DNA of 64,000 nucleotides, taken from the NCBI GenBank assembly GCA_945890485.1, contig CAMDCN010000001.1, positions 649,761 to 713,760 of the forward strand. The letters are read 5' to 3'. Below are positions 26,604 to 35,830 of the stretch, one piece after another. Origin of the DNA: Candidatus Sulfopaludibacter sp. SbA3. GTDB lineage: Bacteria > Acidobacteriota > Terriglobia > Bryobacterales > Bryobacteraceae. Every line of letters starts with the position of its first letter. Position 1 is the stretch's first letter. The translations under genes were made by a program, and so were the position numbers. The notes below the pieces were generated by a model. The model had not been told where the DNA came from and did no database searches. It worked only from the letters and a program-made list of their open reading frames with translations.

Positions 26604-29600
26604 CTTTCAGTTTGCCGCCACATCGATCGTATCCCCGGCACCCGCGTACGAGTCCGGGCAGGAACTCACGTTTCAGGTAGAGTTTTCGGGGCCGAACCCA
26701 ACGCCAGCAACGGTGCATCTCGAGTGTCCGGGATTTGCGCAGAATCCGGCGATTGCCACGTTTGCGACCAGCACAAAGACCGCGGTGCGGACGTTGAAGG
26801 TGAAGGCGAAGATCAACGCGACGGACGGCGTCCACACGGTGACGCTGACGGGGCCGTTGGGCGGGACACTGGGGCTGCGCAAAACGGCTTCGTTCACGGT
26901 GGCGACTAAGGTGGCGGTGGCCTTCGCGACGCCTTTGATCGATAGCAAAGTGGCGCCGGACTATGAGGCCGGTGAAGAGGTGATTCTGTGCCTGGAGGCG
27001 ACCGGGGCGAATAAGTACGTGGCGACGGTGGACGTCTATTGCGACGCGTTCAACCGGAATCCGGTGGGAGTGGAAATCCCGGCGGCTCCCCGGATTGGGA
27101 GTACACGGCCGCGGACGGTGAAATCGAAGATTCCGGTGAAGCTGAAGGGTCCGGCGGGGACCTACCCGGTAGAGTTCCGGGATCCGGACAATTGTACGAT
27201 TGGGACGCCGGGGAGCCTGACGCTAGTAGATCCGGTGAAGGTTTCCTTCGAGACGCCGGGATTTCTCGAAGGGCTCGTCAGCCTGAAGGGCGAGCAGGAC
27301 GTGACGCTGCAGTTGCGGATCGACCGAACGCCCAAGCGGGGGTTCAACGTTTCGATCCGATGCCCGGGATTTGGCAAGAGTTCTGTCCGCAAAACGAACC
27401 TGAACCCGTTTCTGTTTGAGGTGAAAAAGGGCGCCAACCCGGCGACCGTCCTGAAGGAAACGATCACTCTGGTGAAGGACGATGGCAAGTACTCGGCCGA
27501 ACTTTCCTATCCGGACGGTTGTCTGATCGGGACACCGAATGAGTTCCAGTTTGAGATTGGCCCGAAGCGGGCCGAGGCTTGGCTGAGCGATGAGCCGTTT
27601 GCGGGGGTGAGCAAAGGCACGGTGGTGAAAGACCAGATGTTGCCGCTGCAGGTCCACTTCACGACACCGCTGGAGAACGATATCCAGTTGACCGTGAAGG
27701 CGGCGGGACTGGAGCCGGCCAGCCATTCGTTTAAAATTCCGAAGGGTTCGCCTTCTCCCTTTGCGACCAAGAAGACGTTTAAACTACTGGGCGATCCGGG
27801 ACTCTACCGGATTGAGTTAGAAGCGACCGATACGGTTCTGAAGAACCCGATCGACATTCGGAACGGCGGCGGCGCGACGTTCTACCAACTGCCTTGGCCG
27901 CCGGGGACACCGGGTCTGGAGTTCGCCGATGACCCGTTCGTGAAGCCGATCAACGGCGCTGACACATTCGCACCTGGTGAGCCGGTTCGCTTTCTGATGA
28001 AGCTTGACCGCGAGGTGAAGAGCATCGTGGTGCCGACGCAGGACCCGAACAAGCCGGCGCTGAAGCGGCGGGCGTTTCTGCTGAAGTCTGACGCCTTTGC
28101 GTTGAAGACGCTGGGGAACAATCCACCGGCGCGGATGGTGGCGTGCATTCTGGAGCAGGGTACCGATCCAACAAACATCGCGCCGGTGGAAGCGACGCTG
28201 CGGGAGGATATCGACTTTGGCGTGGAGGATGTGAAGAAGTTTTCGGTGGCCGTGCTGGCGGCGCCGACCACGTTTACGCTGGGGACGAAATTCGAGATTG
28301 AGATCGGGATCCGGAACTATGCGGTGGCAAGCTTTCCGGTGAAGCTACCGGTGAAGCCGGTGATTCCGGAGGGCTATGACGTCGGGACGCAGATTACGTT
28401 CCGGGTGGAGTTGAGCGAGAAGGCGGCGCGGGGCGGGGCGGACGCGGTGCTGCGGAGCCCTCTGTTTGCCACGAGCACGACAACCCCGACGGGCGACGTA
28501 GCGGTGCATTGGGACGAGGGGCGGACGATCGCGATGGTGGACGCGCGGATTCTGGCTTCGCAAGTCGACAAGGTGCTGGGCGGCGAGTACGACGTGGAGT
28601 TGGTGGGACCGGTGAAGAAGTGCCGGTTGGCGACGGATCCGTTGAAGCTGAAGACACGGATCAAAGTGCGGCCGATGCCGATTGTTTCTTTCCGGAATGA
28701 GTGGGTTTTGCCGGCGGTGGACCCGTTGGCGCCGCACCGGGTGGGGCAGTTCGTGACGTTCCAGTTTGAGTTGGACCGCCCGGCGCCGCCGATTGGGGCG
28801 CAGTTCACGCTGACCAGCGCGTTGTTCAAAGAGCCGGTGCGATGCGAGTTCGTGGCGGGGGAAAAGCTACTGAAGGTGCGGACGCCGCTGCAGGTCGCGT
28901 CGCCAACGGGAGCGAAGACGGACATCGTGGTGACGACGCCGGAGCCGCTGGTGGGCTGCGTGGCGAGCCCCACGCCGACCGACGTGACGGACAGTTTGGA
29001 GGTGGCGCCGGCGCCGAACGTAAAGTTCAGCGTGGCTTGGATTACACCTTCCGGGATTACCGAGTACGCCGAGGGCACGGACGTGCAGATCAGCGTAGAG
29101 CTGGACGCGGCGACCTATGAAGATGCCTATGCGCGGATCTCCTCGACGGCGTTCGGCGGGAAGAGCTACGTGGTGCAGTTTCCGAAAGGGGCGACTTCGC
29201 AAGGGGCGATTGTCCAGACCGGTAAACAGGACCATCCGGAGAAGCTTCTGCGGCCGTTGCTGGGGACGCGGCGGGGCCGGATGCTGGTGGGGATGGTCGG
29301 TTCGCCGGTGATGCTGGACCGCATTGTGAAGCCGCTTGAGAAAACGGTGACGGTGAACCTGCGGATTGGCTACGCGGACCGGACGACGCGGGCGACGAAG
29401 CTGCAGAAGATTACGGTAACGCCGATTCGGGGATGCGGTGGGAGCGACACGCGCGACATCTACGTGAAGCCGAACCTGAAGCGCAAGATTCTGAACCCGA
29501 TTGCGCCGTGCCCGTTCGGCGACCCGCCCGTGGATCCGCCGAAATTCTGCAACATCCACCGGCTTCTGGTGCGGCAGAGCCATGGCGAGAAGCCGGCGGT

Positions 29601-32600
29601 GCGGGGCCATGATGGGGCGGGAACTTTTGAAATCGTGGTTTCGGATTCCGCGCCGAAGGCGCATCGGGGCGCCGTGGTGACGCCGATGCGGATTCAGATG
29701 ATCGCGGGGAAGGTGTTCTACTCGATCGACGATAAGCCGTTTCATAGCACGAGTATTGAAATCATGGCGGATCGGCGCGATTACTTTTGCGAGGATCTGT
29801 TTCCGCATCTGGACCGGATGGAGAAGGCCCATCCTCACTTGACGGTGCTGCAGAAGAAGCCGTACCGGCTAGAGGCGTTAATGGCAGGCGGGGCCAGCGT
29901 CGCGCAGAGCTACAAGATGGAAGACATCGAGCTGCCGGAGTATCCGGGCTGGGTGGCGATCAATCCTGAACTGGGCATGACCGCGAAGGTCATGAAGTGG
30001 AACAAGATCAAGAAACAGGAGGATCTGGCGCAGAAGGCCAAGGGAGGGCGGCCGCTATGGGAGATTAAGCTGGCGAAGCGCCGGCAAGGCTTCGACAAGA
30101 TGTTGACGAAGGGCTTGGCGGCGCTGATCGGGAAGGACGAACTGCTGTTCTCGGACGACGATGAGGCTCTGGCGGAGGCCACGAACCTGGGCATTGATAC
30201 GTCTGATGTGATCGGCGGGATTGGGCTGGGCGATTTGATCCGTTCGATCATGACGATTTGGGTGCCGCGCCTGGAACAGTACCAGGTGATTCTCGAATCG
30301 TGTGGCAATCCGGATCCGGGCAAGCCGTCGCCGAAGATTTCGGCGCCGCGGCTGGTAGCGATGATCGAGGTGTATCCGTCGGATGAGTTCTGCCTGTTCT
30401 GTAATGTGACGCCAGTGCCGGCCATGCAGTTCGGCAATGACGGCCAGTACATGGACATCAATGGCATCAAGGACAACGAGGCGGCCAACAACACCAACCT
30501 GAAAGACGATATGCCCGGCATCACGGGGGCGAAGACCGGGCTCGAAGACACGCTGAAGCCGATTAGCGATATTCAGGTAGGCCCGGTGTTCTCAGGCACC
30601 CAGGTGACCGCGCCATTGCTGCAGCCGTTGACGGTGATCGATACGGCGAGTACGACGGCGCCTTCGCAGAATTACGCCAACGACGAAATCAGCGGGACGC
30701 GGAACACGGTGGGGCAACTGCAATCGCACGGCGGGGGACAGGTTCACGATGTCCCCGAGTTCAGCGGGGTGGACCCGAAGCGGTCCGGCCAGTCGATGGC
30801 CCAGCTTTCGGTGAAGCCGAGGTTCACTTATCTCACCTCCGGCGGCGATGCGTTCACGATTCAGCGGAAGGATTCGATGGCGACCGAACCGCGGTATCCG
30901 GCTCCGACGCCGAACACGCGGGTGTTCCACCAGGTCTACGAGATGGACCTGTTTGGAGTGGGCGGGGCGACGGGCGAAATCACGCGGGATTGGAACATCG
31001 CCAAAGTGGGACTGGTGGTGAACGGCAATCCGAAGCCGCAGTTCAGCCCGGCGTCGGCGGCAATCTTTGGGTTGCTGTATGTGATCCGGCACTGGAGCGA
31101 TTTGTGGCGGGCGCTGCAGGAGATGGTGCCGAGTTGGGGATGGGGCGTCACGTTCGACCTTGGCTTTTTAGAAGGCGGGTTGCGGATCCGGTGGGGCTGG
31201 AAGGAGTACGAGGATTGGCGGGTGTTCCGGTGGTGGCAGATGGAGATCAACTGCAACCTGTTCCGGATCATGGTGGAGCTGTGGGCGGGATTCCGGGCGC
31301 GGGCGCTGTTTATCAAATTTGAGTTCGTGGCGTTCGTCCGGATTGCTGGAATCCTGGGCGTGAAGGCGTCGGTGGAGCGGACTGGGCCATCGCCGGGCGA
31401 CATGGAAGGCGAACTCCAGCTTACGGACCACAAGAACGATAAGAAGGTAGCGTCTTGGAATGCCGACCTCTCTGCGACCACGACGGCGGAAGTGGGCCTG
31501 CGGATGGTGCTGTTGCATGATGGATTCCTGAAAGCGACGGGCTCCATCAAGACCGGCTACATGTTCAAATTCAAGTTCAAGGAGCCGATTGAGGGGGCGC
31601 TGGGACTGACGTTGGAGGGCTATTTCCTGGGCGTTTCCGTAAAGCTGATTGTCCAGTCCGTGGGGCTGAAGAAGTTTATTCAGGCCGAGAAGGTGCTGAT
31701 TGAAGGGACGCCGGAGGGCCGGCCGCATTTCCGCCGGATTCTGTTCCCGAAGGGTTCGCATGGGCAGAAGACGCCTTGGAAGGTGAAGGATCAACTGGAG
31801 CTGATCTGGCAGAAGGTATCGGCGCAGGTGGCGCGCCTGGACGAGGCGTTGAACGACTGGTACAAGATTCAACTGGATCTGATTATGCGCCGGAAGAAGG
31901 AGGAGTTCGAAACCGCCAGCGTTTTGAACGACCGGGCGGACTGGCCGTGGACGGAGGACCCGGGGGTGACGATCCACATTACACCGACCGGGTACGCGAT
32001 GAAGTCGACCGAGGATTCCCTTTGGCGGCAGCAGTGGGTGATTTGTAAGGAGGCGTTGATCGCTGGGAGGGTTACGCCCATCTGGGACCTGATCGACAGC
32101 GGGAAGGTTACTAAATATAAGAAGTCTAAGTTACTCGCGATACCCGTGGTGGGCAAGAAGCTGCACAAGAAGGTGCTCCCGTCCGAGAATCTGGCGATGG
32201 ACATTATGAAGGGCGCCGAGGATGCCGAACTTGGGATTGAGAAGGTGAAGCAGGCGATTGCGACGATCAATATCAAGTTTGTCACTACGCTCGAGAAGAT
32301 CGATGAAGAGTTGGAGCGGTTCGCGGATGAGGATCTGAAGGTATCCGAGGAGATTCTGGAGCTGATTGATGAGGCCAAGGACTGGGCTCTGTGGGGCGTG
32401 AGCAGCGAAAAGCTGGGCATCGATACGCGGGGTACGGTGCGCGGCATTGTGGAGGATGCGCTGGAGGACTTCGACATCGAGAAGCTGGCGAAGCTGGTTT
32501 ATCAGGTGGATACGTGGCACGTCGGCGGTGAGACGACGCAGCCCAAACTGTTTGCGACGGTGAACAACACGGCTGTTTCGGCGCAGCCGGCGCAGTTAAC

Positions 32601-32823
32601 GCTTTGGATTCGCGGCCGGGCGCAGACGATCGTGATGACGAATCACGGGAATAACCTGGTGGGCTTGCGCAACGCCATCAACGCTATGGAAAGTAACGTG
32701 ATTGCGAGCATTGAAAAGGACGGCAATAGTTACTATCTGGTGCTAGCGCCGGAGTTGTCGAACATGGGGAACCTGGCCGTAACCGATGGCCGGGCGGGGG
32801 AGCTGATTACGGGGCGGAAATAA
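26596..32823 (+). CDS. Giant (2075 aa) multi-domain protein: tandem Ig-like repeats, aromatic beta-rich middle, flagellin-IN-like C-terminus
   Basis: Single ORF; recurrent unit 'VxF..P.....Y..G..V.....L........V...CPGF...P........K......G.Y.VEL..P..C.IGTP'. C-terminal TLWIRGRAQTIVMTNHGNNLVGLRNAINAMESNVIASIEKDGNSYYLVLAPE. No signal peptide. Confidence 0.88.
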   Translation: MPSFQFAATSIVSPAPAYESGQELTFQVEFSGPNPTPATVHLECPGFAQNPAIATFATSTKTAVRTLKVKAKINATDGVHTVTLTGPLGGTLGLRKTASFTVATKVAVAFATPLIDSKVAPDYEAGEEVILCLEATGANKYVATVDVYCDAFNRNPVGVEIPAAPRIGSTRPRTVKSKIPVKLKGPAGTYPVEFRDPDNCTIGTPGSLTLVDPVKVSFETPGFLEGLVSLKGEQDVTLQLRIDRTPKRGFNVSIRCPGFGKSSVRKTNLNPFLFEVKKGANPATVLKETITLVKDDGKYSAELSYPDGCLIGTPNEFQFEIGPKRAEAWLSDEPFAGVSKGTVVKDQMLPLQVHFTTPLENDIQLTVKAAGLEPASHSFKIPKGSPSPFATKKTFKLLGDPGLYRIELEATDTVLKNPIDIRNGGGATFYQLPWPPGTPGLEFADDPFVKPINGADTFAPGEPVRFLMKLDREVKSIVVPTQDPNKPALKRRAFLLKSDAFALKTLGNNPPARMVACILEQGTDPTNIAPVEATLREDIDFGVEDVKKFSVAVLAAPTTFTLGTKFEIEIGIRNYAVASFPVKLPVKPVIPEGYDVGTQITFRVELSEKAARGGADAVLRSPLFATSTTTPTGDVAVHWDEGRTIAMVDARILASQVDKVLGGEYDVELVGPVKKCRLATDPLKLKTRIKVRPMPIVSFRNEWVLPAVDPLAPHRVGQFVTFQFELDRPAPPIGAQFTLTSALFKEPVRCEFVAGEKLLKVRTPLQVASPTGAKTDIVVTTPEPLVGCVASPTPTDVTDSLEVAPAPNVKFSVAWITPSGITEYAEGTDVQISVELDAATYEDAYARISSTAFGGKSYVVQFPKGATSQGAIVQTGKQDHPEKLLRPLLGTRRGRMLVGMVGSPVMLDRIVKPLEKTVTVNLRIGYADRTTRATKLQKITVTPIRGCGGSDTRDIYVKPNLKRKILNPIAPCPFGDPPVDPPKFCNIHRLLVRQSHGEKPAVRGHDGAGTFEIVVSDSAPKAHRGAVVTPMRIQMIAGKVFYSIDDKPFHSTSIEIMADRRDYFCEDLFPHLDRMEKAHPHLTVLQKKPYRLEALMAGGASVAQSYKMEDIELPEYPGWVAINPELGMTAKVMKWNKIKKQEDLAQKAKGGRPLWEIKLAKRRQGFDKMLTKGLAALIGKDELLFSDDDEALAEATNLGIDTSDVIGGIGLGDLIRSIMTIWVPRLEQYQVILESCGNPDPGKPSPKISAPRLVAMIEVYPSDEFCLFCNVTPVPAMQFGNDGQYMDINGIKDNEAANNTNLKDDMPGITGAKTGLEDTLKPISDIQVGPVFSGTQVTAPLLQPLTVIDTASTTAPSQNYANDEISGTRNTVGQLQSHGGGQVHDVPEFSGVDPKRSGQSMAQLSVKPRFTYLTSGGDAFTIQRKDSMATEPRYPAPTPNTRVFHQVYEMDLFGVGGATGEITRDWNIAKVGLVVNGNPKPQFSPASAAIFGLLYVIRHWSDLWRALQEMVPSWGWGVTFDLGFLEGGLRIRWGWKEYEDWRVFRWWQMEINCNLFRIMVELWAGFRARALFIKFEFVAFVRIAGILGVKASVERTGPSPGDMEGELQLTDHKNDKKVASWNADLSATTTAEVGLRMVLLHDGFLKATGSIKTGYMFKFKFKEPIEGALGLTLEGYFLGVSVKLIVQSVGLKKFIQAEKVLIEGTPEGRPHFRRILFPKGSHGQKTPWKVKDQLELIWQKVSAQVARLDEALNDWYKIQLDLIMRRKKEEFETASVLNDRADWPWTEDPGVTIHITPTGYAMKSTEDSLWRQQWVICKEALIAGRVTPIWDLIDSGKVTKYKKSKLLAIPVVGKKLHKKVLPSENLAMDIMKGAEDAELGIEKVKQAIATINIKFVTTLEKIDEELERFADEDLKVSEEILELIDEAKDWALWGVSSEKLGIDTRGTVRGIVEDALEDFDIEKLAKLVYQVDTWHVGGETTQPKLFATVNNTAVSAQPAQLTLWIRGRAQTIVMTNHGNNLVGLRNAINAMESNVIASIEKDGNSYYLVLAPELSNMGNLAVTDGRAGELITGRK

Positions 32824-34327
32824 CGGCCTCGATGACGCGGGGGCCGCGCTGCCGCATGGCGGCCCCGAAGTGTTCGACGAAGGCATCGACGGTTTCGACG
32901 CGTACAGCGGGCACGCCGAGGCCCTCGGCGATCTTGACGAAATCGAGCAGGGGCGTACTGATATCAACCATCGCCTCGGCCCAAGGACCGAATCCGTTGG
33001 CGCCGGTGCGGCGCATTTCGATATCGAGAATCTGATAGCGGCGATTGGCGAAGATGACAGTGACCACATCAAGATTCTCGCGGGCCATGGTCCACCAGGA
33101 TTGGGGCGTGTAGAGGGCGCTGCCGTCGCCTTCAAGGACGACTACCTTGCGATCGGGGCAGGCGATGGCCGCGCCGACGGCCACGGGAAGGCCTTGGCCG
33201 ATAGAACCGCCGGTGACGGGGAGATAGTCAAAGCGGGGAGCGTGACGAAGGGCGGCAAGGACGGGAGGGCCAGAGGAGACCATTTCGTCCGAGATGATGG
33301 AGCCTGCGGGCAGGAGGGCGGCGATGGCTTGGCCGATGGCGGCGAGCGTCAAGGGACCGGAGGCCGGCGGCAGGAGGGGCGGAGGATCTTCTAGCGGGGC
33401 CTCGGGAAGCCCGGCCGTCAACGATTCGAGAGCAGCGAGGCCGTCCTGCTCCGGGGTCGAGACCTCGTGGATGCGACAGGTTGCCGGGGCCAGGTAGCTA
33501 GCTTCGTCCGGGTAGCCAAAGAAGGAAACAGGGGCCTTCGCTTCGACGAGGACGAGGTCCGTGAGGCCGGCGAGTTGGGCCTGGGCAGGGCCGGGGAAGT
33601 AGGCGATGCGTTCGGGTTGGAAGCCGCCGCGGCCCATTTCGACGCGGGAGGCGTTGCGGTCGATAAAGACGTTCCAGCCGACGGCGGCTAGGCGGGCGGC
33701 AAGGGCGAGGCCACGGCCGCGCGCAGTCTGGCCCCCGAGGAGGAGGCCCCAATTCCCTTCTCCACCGAGCGAGGGGACGACTGGTAGGGGTGGTGGTTCA
33801 GGCGGGGAGACTTCGCCGACGGGACCGCCTTCGGACCAGGAGAAGTCGGCGGGGATGATGAGATGGGCGATGCGGCCGGGGTAGCGGCATGCGGCGGCGA
33901 TGACTCGGGCGGCCGTGGGGCCTATCTCGGCGGCCGATGGGAGGCGATGGATCTCCGGAGAGACGGTGCCCGCAAAGGCGGCGATATCGGAGGTGAGCGG
34001 AGCGTCGTAGGCGAGATGCTTGGTGGAATGTTCGCCGATGAGGCTAACGATGGGACTCCGGGCTTTGCGGGCGTTGTGAAAGTTGGCCAGTCCGTTGGCG
34101 AGGCCAGGGCCGAGGTGGAGGAGCGTGGCGGCTGGTTTGCCGGCCATGCGGGCGTAGCCATCAGCGGCGCCGGAACAGACCCCTTCGAAAAGGCAGAGAA
34201 CGCCACGCATGGCCGGAACACGATCGAGCGCGGCGACGAAGTGCATTTCCGAGGTGCCAGGGTTGGCAAAACACACTTCGACGCCGTGCGCGACGAGCGT
34301 ACGGAGCAGAACTTCGGCGCCGGTCAT
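32807..34327 (-). CDS. Thiamine pyrophosphate enzyme, acetolactate synthase large subunit-like
   Basis: MTGAEVLLRTLVAHGVEVCFANPGTSEMHFVAALD, FEGVCSGAADGYARMAGKPAATLLHLGPGLANGLAN, VVLEGDGSALYTPQSWWTMARENLDVVTVIFANRRYQIL. Confidence 0.9.
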   Translation of the reverse strand: MTGAEVLLRTLVAHGVEVCFANPGTSEMHFVAALDRVPAMRGVLCLFEGVCSGAADGYARMAGKPAATLLHLGPGLANGLANFHNARKARSPIVSLIGEHSTKHLAYDAPLTSDIAAFAGTVSPEIHRLPSAAEIGPTAARVIAAACRYPGRIAHLIIPADFSWSEGGPVGEVSPPEPPPLPVVPSLGGEGNWGLLLGGQTARGRGLALAARLAAVGWNVFIDRNASRVEMGRGGFQPERIAYFPGPAQAQLAGLTDLVLVEAKAPVSFFGYPDEASYLAPATCRIHEVSTPEQDGLAALESLTAGLPEAPLEDPPPLLPPASGPLTLAAIGQAIAALLPAGSIISDEMVSSGPPVLAALRHAPRFDYLPVTGGSIGQGLPVAVGAAIACPDRKVVVLEGDGSALYTPQSWWTMARENLDVVTVIFANRRYQILDIEMRRTGANGFGPWAEAMVDISTPLLDFVKIAEGLGVPAVRVETVDAFVEHFGAAMRQRGPRVIEAVISAP

Positions 34328-34331
34328 GGAC

Positions 34332-35618
34332 TTAGAGCTTTACCTTGGCGGTGGCAGGGTCCCAGGAGGCGCGGGTTTTGTGCCGGTAAGCCAGGTTGCA
34401 AAGGTGGGCGGCAGAAGCGGCGTAATGGCCTTCTTCGGCGTTCTCGCGGCTGGGCTTATTGTTGCGAATGGAATCGATGAAGTGCCAATTGTGGGACTCG
34501 CCGCGCTCGACGGTGATCTCCTTCGACTCGGGACGCGGGGACCGGGTTTCTCCAGCGAACTGAGCGAGATACTCGTCGCGGAGTTTCTTGGGGAAGTTGA
34601 TGCTGCCATACTCCTGAGCACTGCCGGACTTGCGCTCGGGCGTGAGTTCGAGTTTGCTGAAGGTGACGAGAAGGGTGCCTTCGTCACCATAGATGAAGAT
34701 GCCGCGGGGCTGGTGGCCGTTCGCCTGGTTGACGTAGACGTCGACGAGGAAACCCTCGGGGTATTCGAGCAGGGAATTCATGACGTCGGGCACGGTGCGG
34801 CCGTCTTTCCATTTGCAGATGGAGCCTTGCGAGACCGCCGAAAGAGGGGCTTGGGTGCCCATAATTTCGTGCATTTGCGTGAACTGATGGACGAAAAGGT
34901 CAGCGGCGACACCGCCGGAGTAGTCCCAGAAGCGACGCCATTGGAAGACGATTTTGGGGTCGAACGCCTTTTTCTTAGTGCGGCCGAGCCAGGTAGGCCA
35001 GTCGATGGTTTTCTCAGAGGCGTCGGAGGGGACCGGGTACTGCCATGCGCCTTCGGAAGAGTTCCGATGGTTGGCCATGCGGATCATGTTGACCTTGCCC
35101 AGCGCGCCACTGGCGACGATCTCTTTTGCTTTGGCGGTGAGCGTGGAGGTCTTGGCCTGGCTTCCGACTTGCAGCACCTTGCCGCTCGCCTTGGCCGCAG
35201 CAACAATGCGCGGGCCTTCTTCGATGGACCACGTCATCGGCTTTTCGATGTAGACGTGCTTGCCCGCGGAGAGGGCGTCGAGAGTGATCTTTTCGTGCCA
35301 GTGATCCGGGGTGGCGATGACGACGGCGTGGATGTCTTTGTTGTCGAGGATGGCGCGGTAGTCCTTGCCTGTCCAGATGCTATCGCCGAGCTGCTCTTTG
35401 GCGCGTTGGAGGCATCCGTCATAGAGATCAGCGACGGCGATGCCCTTGGCGCCGGGGAGTTCGGCGAACTCGTCGATCAGTTGCTTGCCGCGGACGCCGC
35501 TGCCGATGTAGCCGAGGTTTACGGTGTCCGCCGCGGACTGGGCAAAAAGCGGGGCGGCGGGAGCGAGGGAGTAAACGACCGAGGCGGCCTGGAGGAACGT
35601 ACGACGAGTCGATGCCAT
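34332..35618 (-). CDS. Gfo/Idh/MocA family oxidoreductase, Tat-like leader
   Basis: MASTRRTFLQAASVV leader; NLGYIGSGVRGKQLIDEF; VVIATPDHWHEKITLDALSAGKHVYIEKPMTWS. Confidence 0.94.
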   Translation of the reverse strand: MASTRRTFLQAASVVYSLAPAAPLFAQSAADTVNLGYIGSGVRGKQLIDEFAELPGAKGIAVADLYDGCLQRAKEQLGDSIWTGKDYRAILDNKDIHAVVIATPDHWHEKITLDALSAGKHVYIEKPMTWSIEEGPRIVAAAKASGKVLQVGSQAKTSTLTAKAKEIVASGALGKVNMIRMANHRNSSEGAWQYPVPSDASEKTIDWPTWLGRTKKKAFDPKIVFQWRRFWDYSGGVAADLFVHQFTQMHEIMGTQAPLSAVSQGSICKWKDGRTVPDVMNSLLEYPEGFLVDVYVNQANGHQPRGIFIYGDEGTLLVTFSKLELTPERKSGSAQEYGSINFPKKLRDEYLAQFAGETRSPRPESKEITVERGESHNWHFIDSIRNNKPSRENAEEGHYAASAAHLCNLAYRHKTRASWDPATAKVKL

Positions 35619-35830
35619 ACCTACCAGACTACTGCACAGCGGTTCACGAGAACCACGAGCGAGGTCGAGTCGACAAACTGATTACGGAATTTTGCGCAGT
35701 GCGGGCCGGGACTTCCCTGCCCGTCGCGAATGAGAACTTAGGGCCGGGTCCAGGACTACCGTACTGAATCAAGACAACAAGTCCTCAGTGTGGCGCAGCA
35801 ATTCGTCATGCTCAGGCCGTAGGAATCATT

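Noticed and set aside
26596-32823. Giant ORF as an Rhs/YD-repeat polymorphic toxin or large adhesin with RTX repeats
   Set aside because: No YD repeats, no RHS core motif, no GGxGxDxxx RTX nonapeptides; the repeats are Ig-like instead.
34209-35681. 490-aa + strand ORF opposite the Gfo/Idh/MocA gene
   Set aside because: The opposite strand encodes a clear NAD-binding oxidoreductase with Tat leader; this frame has no domain and Gly/Asp/Val-biased composition.
35785-35812. Possible sigma-54 (-24/-12) promoter TGGCGC-N5-TTCGT upstream of the PEP-CTERM-like gene
   Set aside because: The -12 element lacks the invariant GC (TTCG rather than TTGC), so the match is too weak.
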